Of a stretch of DNA of 64,000 nt, positions 1-7,084 are shown piece after piece. Origin of the DNA: Ectothiorhodospira lacustris. GTDB taxonomy: Bacteria; Pseudomonadota; Gammaproteobacteria; Ectothiorhodospirales; Ectothiorhodospiraceae. The translations under genes were made by a program, and so were the position numbers. The DNA is taken from NCBI RefSeq assembly GCF_022227845.1, contig NZ_JAJNQN010000002.1, positions 1 to 64,000 on the forward strand, read 5' to 3'. Under the pieces are notes generated by a model. The model worked only from the letters and a program-made list of their open reading frames with translations. It made no database searches and had not been told where the DNA came from. The number at the start of each line of letters is the position of its first letter. The first letter of the stretch is position 1.

Positions 1-580
1 GGTTGAAGAGTTTCCAGCGGATGGCTGGAAGGGTTTGTGCCTGCGGCAATCCGATCGCTTCGAAATCAGGTTCGCCGTCATGCAGGCTGAGTAGGAATTG
101 CGCGGTGTTGTCACACAGGCGACCGCGGATATCGGCGATGAGCCGAACTCTGGTCGCTTCGAGCTCGTCGACGGAGATCGGGATGGTCGTCATGCCGACG
201 AATTCCCTGGCATAGGGTTCGTGCAGATCGCTCAGTCCGGGCGCGAGCAGTTGATGCGTCGGGCGCGGGGAGCTGGCGATCGACCGCCGCATGGAGTTTG
301 CCACCGAACAAATCCTCAAATGACACAACCTGGACGGCGGCATAGCCGAATTCATCTTCGACCGTTGGGGATACGGCGCGGCGTTCAGGATCGTGCACGA
401 CGCCACGCGTGACCGGTGAGATTTCAATTTTGACTTCGGCGCCGTCGAGCCGGGCTCGGATACGGGTGGCGCCGCCACTACCACCCTCGATGCGCTGCGC
501 GCGGAGACGCGGAATGCTGGCGTTGGCCGCGTCCATGATCCTGTCGAGCGTCTCGTTGATCTCCCTCAGACTTTCCACTC
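1..580 (-). pseudogene. AbiEii/AbiGii-type nucleotidyltransferase relic, frameshifted and cut by the window edge
   Basis: Reading the minus strand from about 575 gives a protein segment that resembles the middle of AbiEii/AbiGii toxin-family nucleotidyltransferases, including the phrase FEDLFGGKLHAAVDRQ (about 320-270). Immediately after it the family sequence continues in another frame with RPTHQLLAPGLSDLHEP and then REFVGM and ALEATRVRL-like text, ending at the window edge with PAIRWKLFN. The stretch normally found between the two blocks is missing, so there is an internal deletion plus frameshift near 262-275. The N-terminal nucleotidyltransferase domain is absent; its place is taken by an Rpn relic on the other strand. 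I read this as a dead gene in a decaying accessory region. Family assignment is from memory of motif patterns and moderately sure. Confidence 0.55.
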
Positions 581-581
581 G

Positions 582-866
582 GTCCTTGACCCTAACGGCA
601 AGCTGCCGCCTGTCCTGCCGGTGGTGCTCTACAATGGAGAGGAACGCTGGCGCCAAGAGGGCCTTGAGCAAGGCCTGGAGCAAGGGCGTGAGCAAGGTAC
701 CCGTCGCATGCTGGCCCGTCTGATCGTCAAGAAGTACGGCGCGATCACCGCATGGGCGCAGACCCGACTCGACCAAGCCGGTCCCGAGCAACTGGAAACC
801 TGGGCTGATGCCATCCTGGAGGCGGAGACGCTTGAAGCCTTGCTGAGCGAGGCGCCCAGACACTGA
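582..866 (+). pseudogene. Rpn/PD-(D/E)XK nuclease family transposase relic with internal deletion
   Basis: The frame ending at the TGA at 864-866 opens with GKLPPVLPVVLYNGEERW, a hallmark of Rpn (recombination-promoting nuclease, formerly YhgA-like putative transposase) proteins, and then jumps straight to a glutamate/glutamine-rich EGLEQGLEQGREQG tract and the C-terminal tail ending LLSEAPRH. About a hundred or more residues that usually lie between these parts are missing and no N-terminal nuclease core is present. An internal ATG at 621 gives an 81-codon ORF, but it could not form the nuclease. The last 220 bases are repeated almost exactly at 1777-1995. Confidence 0.6.
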
Positions 867-925
867 GTCCCAATGAATGGAAACCCGGCATCAGTCGATG
901 ATCTTGACGCTGCCAGGTTTCACGC

Positions 926-1276
926 CTATGTCTCGTCCTTAAGCGCCTTGAGCTTCGGCAAAAGTTCGGGCAAGTCATCCCGGATGATGCTCCACACGGT
1001 GTCGTCGTCGATGCCGAGGTAGCCATGGATGAGGCGGTTGCGGGTGGCGATGATCATCCGCCAGGGGATTTCAGGATGGGCGGCCCGGACCTCATCAGGG
1101 ATATGGGTGGCGGCTTCGCCGATCAGTTCCAGATTACGCAGAGTGGCGTCGTAGGTGAGAGCGCTGGCCACGAAACCGGCTTGGTCGAGGCCGTCGGTGT
1201 AGGCGAACACCTTCCCGGAGAAATCGATCATGTCGTCGAGGTAGAAGCGCCACTCGCGCTTCCTGGTATCAGACAT
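926..1276 (-). CDS. hepT: HepT-like HEPN ribonuclease toxin
   Basis: A 116-residue protein of the HepT (DUF86) family, the toxin of type VII HepT/MntA toxin-antitoxin systems. The C-terminal half carries RNRLIHGY, which matches the family catalytic pattern Rx4H followed by a tyrosine, the residue that the MNT partner modifies in studied systems. I start it at the ATG at 1276 (MSDTRKREW) because an AGGAG sequence lies about 7 bases upstream; a longer frame exists without support. The start overlaps the end of mntA by 8 bases, so the pair is translationally coupled, antitoxin first. Expected role: RNA cleavage in the cytoplasm when not neutralised. The lack of disruptions suggests that it is functional, unlike its neighbours. 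Confidence 0.85.
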   Translation of the reverse strand: MSDTRKREWRFYLDDMIDFSGKVFAYTDGLDQAGFVASALTYDATLRNLELIGEAATHIPDEVRAAHPEIPWRMIIATRNRLIHGYLGIDDDTVWSIIRDDLPELLPKLKALKDET

Positions 1277-1559
1277 TGACTCGCTCCTGTTCAATGTAAG
1301 GGCGAAGCTCCGGCCGCAGGGCCTTTTCTGTGACCAAGTCGACCGGGCAGCCAAACATGTCCTCCAAGTAGAACTGCACACCGAAATAACGTTTGGAAGT
1401 GGCCGGGCCGTCAAAGGCCACCAACACATCGACATCGCTGCCACTTCCTGCCGTATTACGGGCGGTGGAGCCGAACAGGGCAAGCCGGATCACGCCGAAC
1501 CGGGCCTGCAACTCAGGCTTGCTGCGGCTTAGCAGGTCAAGGGCACGCCGTCTGTCCAT
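1269..1559 (-). CDS. mntA: MntA-like minimal nucleotidyltransferase antitoxin
   Basis: A 96-residue MNT-domain protein. The segment ALFGSTARNTAGSGSDVDVL contains the nucleotidyltransferase signature GSx10DxD. Relatives of this size paired with HepT transfer AMP groups to the toxin and silence it. It precedes and overlaps hepT by 8 bases on the minus strand, the normal order. Its promoter should lie in the AT-rich block to the right (1600-1760), which contains a long imperfect inverted repeat. The C-terminal PVDLVTEKALRPELRPYI matches complete MNT proteins, in contrast to the truncated copy at 2006. Confidence 0.85.
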   Translation of the reverse strand: MDRRRALDLLSRSKPELQARFGVIRLALFGSTARNTAGSGSDVDVLVAFDGPATSKRYFGVQFYLEDMFGCPVDLVTEKALRPELRPYIEQERVNV

Positions 1560-1648
1560 CGCTCAGCCTCCAAAGGCGGATTCATCTTCTGGGCTTTCGC
1601 GCACCTGAAACCACTGGGCGCACGAGCGCCATTCAAAACTACCCGGCA

Positions 1649-1758
1649 ATATATTAAACCGGCAATTAAACAAGTATGATTATTTTCAATTTCAAACGAA
1701 TAAAATCAATAGCTTGAGATTTCAAGTCAAAGACTTTTGATTGCCGGGTTAATAATAT
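1649..1758. repeat. AT-rich inverted repeat element, MITE-like or promoter block
   Basis: Bases 1649-1674 (containing TTAAACCGGCAATTAAAC) and 1732-1758 (containing GATTGCCGGGTTAAT) are imperfect inverted repeats of about 25 bp enclosing roughly 57 bp of very AT-rich DNA. The block separates the mntA start from the truncated Rpn copy. It could be a small non-autonomous mobile element, the scar of one, or an autoregulatory operator/promoter for mntA-hepT. No target-site duplication was confirmed. Confidence 0.45.
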
Positions 1759-1995
1759 CTGCTATCTGGGGGAAGAGCGCTGGAGCAAGGGCTGGAGCGA
1801 GGACTGGAACAAGGGCGTGAGCAAGGTACCCGTCGCATGCTCGCCCGGCAGATCGTCAAGAAGTACGGTGCGATCCCCACATGGGCGCAGACCCGGCTCG
1901 ACCAGGCCGGCCCTGAGCAACTGGAAACCTGGGCTGATGCCATCCTGGAGGCGGAGACACTGGAGGCTTTGCTGAGCGAGGCGCCCAGACACTGA
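1756..1995 (+). pseudogene. Second Rpn-family C-terminal fragment (direct repeat of 640-866)
   Basis: An open frame from just after a TAA at 1753 to the TGA at 1993-1995, without any plausible start codon, encodes the EQG-rich linker and the same tail (IVKKYGAIPTWAQTRLDQAG, then a stretch ending LLSEAPRH) as the relic at 582-866. At the DNA level about 220 bases are nearly identical. Everything upstream of the linker is lost and replaced by the AT-rich inverted repeat. It is a remnant of a duplicated Rpn gene, useful mainly as evidence of recombination in this segment. Confidence 0.6.
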
Positions 1996-2005
1996 GATCC
2001 ATCAC

Positions 2006-2302
2006 ATGAAGCCCTCTGAAGCCTTGAACTCGAATCGTACCGCGATCCGGCATGTGGTCGAGTCTCACCGCGCCTGCAATGCTCGGGTGTTTGGATCTGC
2101 CCTGCGCGGCCAAGACACGGATGGCAGCGACCTGGATATCCTGATTGATCCGACGCCTGAAACGACGCTGCTCGACATCGGCGCAATCCGCCACGAACTC
2201 GGCAAGCTACTCGGTGTTCCTGTGGACGTTTTGACCAGAACATGTTGGAAAGGGCGCGAGGGGATGGGCACATTTTGGGCACACAGCAGCACTCCCATGT
2301 GA
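2006..2302 (+). pseudogene. Truncated MNT-domain nucleotidyltransferase (orphan antitoxin relic)
   Basis: The first 75 or so residues are a good MNT domain, with FGSALRGQDTDGSDLDILI giving the GSx10DxD signature and the VPVDVLT strand. After VDVLT, where family members continue with a conserved ALPE-type tail, the frame runs into unrelated residues (RTCWKGREGMGTFWAHSS) and stops at 2300-2302, only 10 bases before the tRNA-Arg terminator. No HepT-like partner follows. I interpret it as the left part of a second toxin-antitoxin locus that was cut by recombination at the tRNA flank. A short functional protein cannot be excluded. Confidence 0.6.
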
Positions 2303-2311
2303 CCAGGCAAC

Positions 2312-2350
2312 AAAAAAGCCGCCCAGGATATCCTGTAAGCGGCTGTTTTT
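2312..2350 (-). terminator. Intrinsic terminator of tRNA-Arg, bidirectional
   Basis: On the minus strand the arm AGCCGC and its partner GCGGCT enclose a CAGGATATCCTG palindrome and are followed by six T residues (2317-2312). On the plus strand the same stem is followed by TGTTTTTG, so it can also stop transcription coming from the truncated MNT gene. It starts about 14 bases beyond the encoded CCA of the tRNA. Confidence 0.85.
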
Positions 2351-2363
2351 GTTCTCTATTTTA

Positions 2364-2440
2364 TGGCGCGCCCGACTGGATTCGAACCAGTGACCCCTGC
2401 CTTCGGAGGGCAGTACTCTATCCAGCTGAGCTACGGGCGC
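2364..2440 (-). tRNA. tRNA-Arg (anticodon CCG)
   Basis: A 77-base cloverleaf on the minus strand. The acceptor arms GCGCCCG and CGGGCGC pair perfectly, the D arm reads TAGCTCAGCTGGATAGAG, the anticodon stem CTGCC/GGCAG encloses the loop with CCG, and the T arm contains GGTTCGAATCC. The CCA end is encoded (2364-2366). Its 3' end faces the accessory region 1-2300, the usual geometry for a genomic island attached at a tRNA gene, though no integrase or repeated 3' end is seen in the window. Confidence 0.97.
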
Positions 2441-2613
2441 GTGAAAAAGGATGTTAGCACGTTTCAGGGCGAATGTGCGCTGGGAAACGTCGCCTGCCGA
2501 TGCGGGAAATTTCGACTGCGGCAAGGTGGCGCAGGATAGCCTAAACCGGTCCGGGTTCCAAGGGGGTGGCCTGAGGAAGGGGGGATCCGCGTTGGATCCC
2601 CCCTGGTGCAAAA

Positions 2614-4296
2614 TCACTGGGCGGCGGGAACCACGTCGATGGCGAAGACCGTCGTTGTGCCGCTGACCTCGTTGCCCACCAGCAGCAGCGCCCGACCCTG
2701 GGCATCAGGGCTATCGGCGGCCGGGATGAAATGCAGGCCTTCGGCACCCAGATCGGTGGTGGTCAGGGCCTCCGGCGTATTGGGCAGACTGAAGTCCCGG
2801 TTGTTGATGTATTGCACAAAGACGGTCTGCTCCGGCTCGGTGATGTCGTAGACCATCACGCCGCCCACGCGTTCCAACCCGACAAAGGCATAGACCCGAC
2901 CATCCACCTCGCCAATGGCGATCCCTTCCGGCTCCGGCCCCTTGTCGTCGGAACGGGTGTCGAAGCTGTTGTTTTCGCTGTTGTTGGCATTGAAATCGTC
3001 GGGATACAGCGCCGCGGTGGTTTCCTCCATCTGCGATCCGGTGTCGTACACCTTGACCAGTCCCGTCTCGGTGACCCGGAAGATGGACATGGACCGCGCA
3101 CCGAAGGCGTAGAGGGTGTCATAGACGCAATCCTGACGCACGTCGGTTGCCTTGCTGGACGGATCGCAGTCGTTGCTCACTCCCAGCGTGGAGGTCACCC
3201 GCAGGCGTCCCAGCTGTTCATTTTGCTGCAGCTCCGCCGCGTTGGGGAAAGCCGCCGGGGCGAGCTGCAGCTGACCCACCCTGAACTCCTCGGTCCAGCC
3301 GCCGTAGTCCCGGGCATCCCCTTCGTTGGCGGTCAGGATGTAGGCTTGCCCCCCGGTCTCGTAGAGACGGATGGTATCCGGCTGATAGACCCCAAGGACG
3401 GGCCAGTGAAGGATATGGATGCCGCCGTCACGGTCGCTGGCATCAAAACCGTTACCGGCCCATTCACCGCTTTCCGACCAGTCCTTGAAGCCCAGAGGCA
3501 GGATGGCCGTCACCGTGGCCGTGGCAATGTCCACCACGGCAATGGCATTGTTCTCCTGCAGAGACACGTAGGCGGTGCTTGAATCGGCAGAGACTTCCAC
3601 CCACTCCGGCTCGAAGTCCTGGGCAGCGGTGGCGCCGGGGCCGAAGATCCTCACGCCGGCGGCGCGCAGTTCGTCCTCCCGGCCATTCCAGGCCCTGAAA
3701 TCCACCGTACGTACGGTAGCCAGATCCGCACCGTCGCTAAGATCGATGATGGACACGGACCCTTCGGGGTCGATCGTATAGTCGTCGTTGGGCTCACCCT
3801 CGTTGGCCACCAGCACATAACGGCCGTCGGGAGAAAAGGTCAATGCATCCGGCAGGGCGCCTGCTTCCACTACGTTCAGCCGATTGCCATCGGCGTCAAA
3901 AAGGGCGACCGAGCCGTTATCGGTACGCACATTGGCTTCCACAGCCACGGCGACAATGCCGTCTTTTACCGCCACACTGTTGGCGTCGGCGCCGATATCC
4001 GAGACGTCGATGGCAAACAGCCGGGCCGGATTGGCCGGATCGTTCATGTCCAGCACGTCCACCTGGCCACTGGCGGCATTGATCACGAAGGCACGGCGGC
4101 TTTGCGGATCATAGGTCACGATCTCGGCTGCACTGCGGGCATATTCTCCGCTTTGATACTGGCCGAGCACCGACAACTCTACCGTGCCATGACCCGACTG
4201 ATCATCTGCGCTGTTGGAAGATGAGTCACAACCGGACATCAGCATGGTAGAGCCCATGATCGTTGCCAGGGCAGAGGCTAACAGGGCGCGTTGCAT
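2614..4296 (-). CDS. Choice-of-anchor I family beta-propeller lipoprotein
   Basis: A 560-residue secreted protein with an N-terminal lipoprotein signal (hydrophobic residues 4-20, lipobox MSGC with Cys23), then a Ser/Asp-rich linker and a repeat-rich body typical of the choice-of-anchor I family: phrases such as PDALTFSPDGRYVLVANEGE, GSVSIIDLSDG, GPEPEGIAIGEVDGRVYAFV and AEGLHFIP. Members are often labelled alkaline-phosphatase-like, but no phosphatase active site is evident and the biochemical role is unknown. The start at 4296 has an AGGAG 8 bases upstream. A Pho-box-like pair of half-sites lies 65 bases upstream, hinting at induction by phosphate starvation. It is monocistronic, with a tRNA gene downstream. 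Confidence 0.85.
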   Translation of the reverse strand: MQRALLASALATIMGSTMLMSGCDSSSNSADDQSGHGTVELSVLGQYQSGEYARSAAEIVTYDPQSRRAFVINAASGQVDVLDMNDPANPARLFAIDVSDIGADANSVAVKDGIVAVAVEANVRTDNGSVALFDADGNRLNVVEAGALPDALTFSPDGRYVLVANEGEPNDDYTIDPEGSVSIIDLSDGADLATVRTVDFRAWNGREDELRAAGVRIFGPGATAAQDFEPEWVEVSADSSTAYVSLQENNAIAVVDIATATVTAILPLGFKDWSESGEWAGNGFDASDRDGGIHILHWPVLGVYQPDTIRLYETGGQAYILTANEGDARDYGGWTEEFRVGQLQLAPAAFPNAAELQQNEQLGRLRVTSTLGVSNDCDPSSKATDVRQDCVYDTLYAFGARSMSIFRVTETGLVKVYDTGSQMEETTAALYPDDFNANNSENNSFDTRSDDKGPEPEGIAIGEVDGRVYAFVGLERVGGVMVYDITEPEQTVFVQYINNRDFSLPNTPEALTTTDLGAEGLHFIPAADSPDAQGRALLLVGNEVSGTTTVFAIDVVPAAQ

Positions 4297-4735
4297 GGTC
4301 GGTATCTCCTCGAAAAATGAGGAGTGTCTTTTCCCACCGTTAAAGACTGATCAAGAAAGCATGAAAATCGAATGACAGGCGTGGATATGCCCAGGAATAT
4401 GCACAGCATGGGAAATACCTGATGCAGCGACATGGAACCCATCAGCCATGCTCAGGCATGGCCGGCAATAAAAATAAAAGCATTTAAAATCAAATAATTA
4501 AAAATTTGATCATTTCATGACCAATTTAGCAGCCCCCTGTTCTCATGCGCCCTCGACCCGGTTTCCGACATGCTCTCCACAGACTTATCCACAGCATTTG
4601 TGGATAGTCGGCATTTTCCCTCTGATGCCGAGCATTTAGCCGCTTCGCGGGAGAATCCCCATGAGCTACCGCCGGTCAGTGGGATATCGGCACGCACGGC
4701 TTCCGATCCGGGCTGGAAATTGAGATAGTTCCCGG
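4297..4735. other. Intergenic region with AT-rich patch and inverted DnaA boxes
   Basis: No gene is supported here. From about 4467 to 4530 the DNA is strongly AT-rich (runs such as AAAATAAAAGCATTTAAAAT). Next to it, 4585-4593 is a perfect DnaA box TTATCCACA, and 4599-4607 (TGTGGATAG) is a near-perfect box in the opposite direction, together forming a palindrome TATCCACA-5 bp-TGTGGATA. A weaker box, TCTCCACAG, lies at 4574-4582. This combination can regulate transcription through DnaA, titrate DnaA, or be part of a replication origin. No dnaA, dnaN, gidA or parAB is nearby, so origin function is only a possibility. Confidence 0.55.
4361..4378 (-). promoter_or_regulatory. Candidate Pho box
   Basis: On the minus strand the sequence CTGTCAT-TCGA-TTTTCAT fits the PhoB half-site arrangement of two 7-bp direct repeats (consensus CTGTCAT) separated by 4 bp; the first repeat is perfect and the second matches 5 of 7. 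It lies upstream of the beta-propeller lipoprotein gene in the right orientation. A matching -10 element at the usual distance is weak, so this is suggestive only. Confidence 0.5.
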
Positions 4736-5479
4736 GTGCGAAAATACCCGTCCAAACCCCGTCGCCGGCCCCTGTGGGGGCGCCTGCTGCGCTGGCTCCT
4801 GGCGAGCCTGGTGGCGCTGGTGCTGCTCAGCGCCCTGATCGTGGGCAGCCTGCGGTGGGTGGACCCTCCTACCACCGCCTTCATGCTGCAACACCAGTGG
4901 TCCTCCCGCCCCGCCATCGGCACCATCCCGGTCAACCACGAGTGGGTGCCCCGGCAGCAGATTTCCGCCCAGGCGGCCCTGGCCGTGATCGCTGCAGAGG
5001 ATCAGCGTTTTCTGGATCACCGGGGATTCGATTTTCGTTCCATCCGTGCCGCCATTGACGAATACCGGGACGGGGGACGTCTGCGCGGTGCCAGCACCCT
5101 GTCCCAGCAGGTGGCCAAGAACGTATTCCTGTGGCCCGAGCGCAGCCTGACCCGCAAGGTGACCGAGGCCTACCTGACCGTTCTGATCGAGGCCCTCTGG
5201 CCCAAGGAACGCATCCTGGAGGTGTATCTGAACGTGGCCCAGTTCGGACCCAATGTCTACGGGGTGGGGGCGGCCAGCCGGATCTACTTCGATAAACCGG
5301 CGGCGGAACTCACGACCAGGGAAGCGGCACTGCTGGCGGCAGTACTGCCCGGACCGGTGCGATACCGGGTGGCCGCCCCCTCGGACTATGTCCGTGCCCG
5401 GCAGGCCTGGATAGAACGCCAGATGGGCTACCTGGGCGGCACCGGCTTTCTGCAGGGGGTTTGGGACACTGCGCCCTGA
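4736..5479 (+). CDS. mtgA: Monofunctional biosynthetic peptidoglycan transglycosylase
   Basis: A 247-residue GT51 glycosyltransferase that polymerises lipid II into glycan strands at the inner membrane. One N-terminal membrane anchor (about residues 19-39) is followed by the family motifs in order: EDQRFLDHRGFDF with catalytic Glu88, RGASTLSQQVAKNVFLW, RSLTRKVTEAYLTVLIE and KERILEVYLNVAQFG. There is no transpeptidase domain, and the length is normal for MtgA. The start is GTG at 4736; no in-frame ATG lies near it and the upstream ribosome site is weak. It stands alone on the plus strand. Confidence 0.93.
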   Translation: MRKYPSKPRRRPLWGRLLRWLLASLVALVLLSALIVGSLRWVDPPTTAFMLQHQWSSRPAIGTIPVNHEWVPRQQISAQAALAVIAAEDQRFLDHRGFDFRSIRAAIDEYRDGGRLRGASTLSQQVAKNVFLWPERSLTRKVTEAYLTVLIEALWPKERILEVYLNVAQFGPNVYGVGAASRIYFDKPAAELTTREAALLAAVLPGPVRYRVAAPSDYVRARQAWIERQMGYLGGTGFLQGVWDTAP

Positions 5480-5491
5480 TCCGAAGCGGTC

Positions 5492-5821
5492 TTACCCGGC
5501 GGCCCGATGACCGCCGCCGCCGCCGTCCGTGGGCGGTGTCCAGACATTGCGAAAAGGCTGGTGTACATGGGCCGGGATCTCACGGGAGAAGCGCAGTTGC
5601 ACCCCGTGGGCGGTCCGGACGCCGCTGATGCGCCCTTGGGTGAGACGATACATCCGCGCCACCTCATCGCAGCCACGCAGGAAACCGGGTGGCGAGGTCC
5701 CCCGCAAGGTCCGCGCCCTGCCCTTCTCCAGCGTGATGACGAAGGCGGTACGGGCATGCCACAGCAGCAGTACCAAGCCCAACAACAGGATCAACAGCAT
5801 CACGGCAAGGGTCAACAGCAT
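5492..5821 (-). CDS. DUF3634-type small membrane-anchored protein
   Basis: A protein of 109 residues: a single hydrophobic N-terminal helix (MLLTLAVMLLILLLGLVLLL), then a basic soluble domain with FVITLEKGRARTLRGTSPPG and FLRGCDEVARMYRL, resembling the DUF3634 family of short uncharacterised gammaproteobacterial proteins. I prefer the ATG at 5821, which places the membrane helix at the N-terminus; a longer frame reaches 5908 but runs back into the dinB 3' end. It lies 34 bases downstream of dinB and could be cotranscribed with it. Function unknown; a convergent gene (mtgA) ends 12 bases away. Confidence 0.65.
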   Translation of the reverse strand: MLLTLAVMLLILLLGLVLLLWHARTAFVITLEKGRARTLRGTSPPGFLRGCDEVARMYRLTQGRISGVRTAHGVQLRFSREIPAHVHQPFRNVWTPPTDGGGGGHRAAG

Positions 5822-5855
5822 CGTTTTCTCGTTCGGTCGTATTGGCTCAACATCA

Positions 5856-6995
5856 TCAGAGTGGCAGCTCCATCTGCGTGCCCCCGTCGGCCGACGCATC
5901 CTCGTCACCGAAACTCAGTCCCGACACACGCACTCCCAGCAAGCGAAGCCGCTGCTCCAGGGGCACCCGGCGCAGGCATTCCCCTGCTGTCCGGCGGATA
6001 TCCATCGCCTCGGACACCGGACGTGCCAGGGTAATGTCACGGGTAAGGGTGCGGAAGTCCTCGTAGCGAAGCTTGATACCCACCGTGCGGCCCCGGCAGC
6101 CCTTGCGGGCCAGATCCTGGGACACCCGCACACACAGGGCTGTGAAGATCTCCGATAGTTCGGCCCGATCCTGACGGGGATGCAGATCCCGCTCGAAGGT
6201 GGTTTCCCTGCTGACCGAACGGGGCACCGAAACGGTTTCCACCGGCCGATCATCAATGCCCCGAGCCGCCTGATGCAACCAGGCCCCGTAGGTGGGTCCG
6301 AACTGCTCCCGCAGCAGGCCGGGGCCGCAGGCAGCCAGATCTCCCACTGTCATGACACCCAAGGCTTCCAGCCGGACCGAGGCCTTGGGACCGATGCCGT
6401 TGACCTTGCCCACCGGCAGAGGCCAGATCCGCGCCGGGATATCGTTCATAGCCAGCAGGGTGAGGCCATCCGGCTTGTCCAACTCGGAACACAGCTTGGC
6501 CAGAAGCTTGTTGGGGGCGATGCCGATGGAGCAGGACAGGCCCGTGGCATCACGAACGGCCTGCTTGAGCCGCTGCCCCAAGGGCCCGGATGCGCCGGGG
6601 ACATGGGTCAGGTCGATGTAGATCTCATCAATGCCCCGGTCTTCGATGCAGGGGGCGATGGCGGCCACCGCGGTCTTGAAGCGCCGGGAATAGTCCCGGT
6701 AGGCCTCGAAGTCCGGCGGCAGCAGGATGGCCTCCGGGGCCTTCCGGGCCGCCTTCATGAGTCCCATGCCCGAGGAGACGCCCAGGGCGCGGGCCTCGTA
6801 AGTGGCCGTGGTAACCACCCCGCGTCCGGCATACTCTCCCAGCCGGGCGGCGGCGGCCTGTCCGGGCTCCCCCAAGGCGCGGCGGCGACCTCCGATCACC
6901 ACCGCCTGACCGCGCAACTCCGGATGACGCAGCAGTTCCACGGAGGCATAGAAAGCATCCATGTCCAAGTGGGCGATGCGGCGCGGAGCAGTCAT
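5856..6995 (-). CDS. dinB: DNA polymerase IV (Y-family)
   Basis: A 379-residue Y-family translesion polymerase. The palm begins with AHLDMDAFYASVE (Asp11 binds metal), the second catalytic site is in RGIDEIYIDLTHV, and SIGIAPNKLLAKLCSELDKP is the conserved fingers/palm segment. A helix-hairpin-helix (KVNGIGPKASVRLEALG) and the little finger follow, and the last residues QMELPL form a sliding-clamp binding motif. No LexA box was recognised in the short upstream gap. It inserts nucleotides opposite damaged template bases with low fidelity. The start at 6995 matches family length. Confidence 0.95.
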   Translation of the reverse strand: MTAPRRIAHLDMDAFYASVELLRHPELRGQAVVIGGRRRALGEPGQAAAARLGEYAGRGVVTTATYEARALGVSSGMGLMKAARKAPEAILLPPDFEAYRDYSRRFKTAVAAIAPCIEDRGIDEIYIDLTHVPGASGPLGQRLKQAVRDATGLSCSIGIAPNKLLAKLCSELDKPDGLTLLAMNDIPARIWPLPVGKVNGIGPKASVRLEALGVMTVGDLAACGPGLLREQFGPTYGAWLHQAARGIDDRPVETVSVPRSVSRETTFERDLHPRQDRAELSEIFTALCVRVSQDLARKGCRGRTVGIKLRYEDFRTLTRDITLARPVSEAMDIRRTAGECLRRVPLEQRLRLLGVRVSGLSFGDEDASADGGTQMELPL

Positions 6996-7084
6996 GGAGG
7001 CTGAAGATAGCCGATAACCCCCCGGAACGTCTGCACCCGGCTGGCGTCGCTGTTCGCCGGCAGGCCGGCTTGGAGGGCGGAGAA

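Noticed and set aside
2242-2457. Plus-strand ORF with text resembling [20 protein letters not shown]
   Set aside because: This is the translation of the tRNA-Arg gene, a common artefact in databases.
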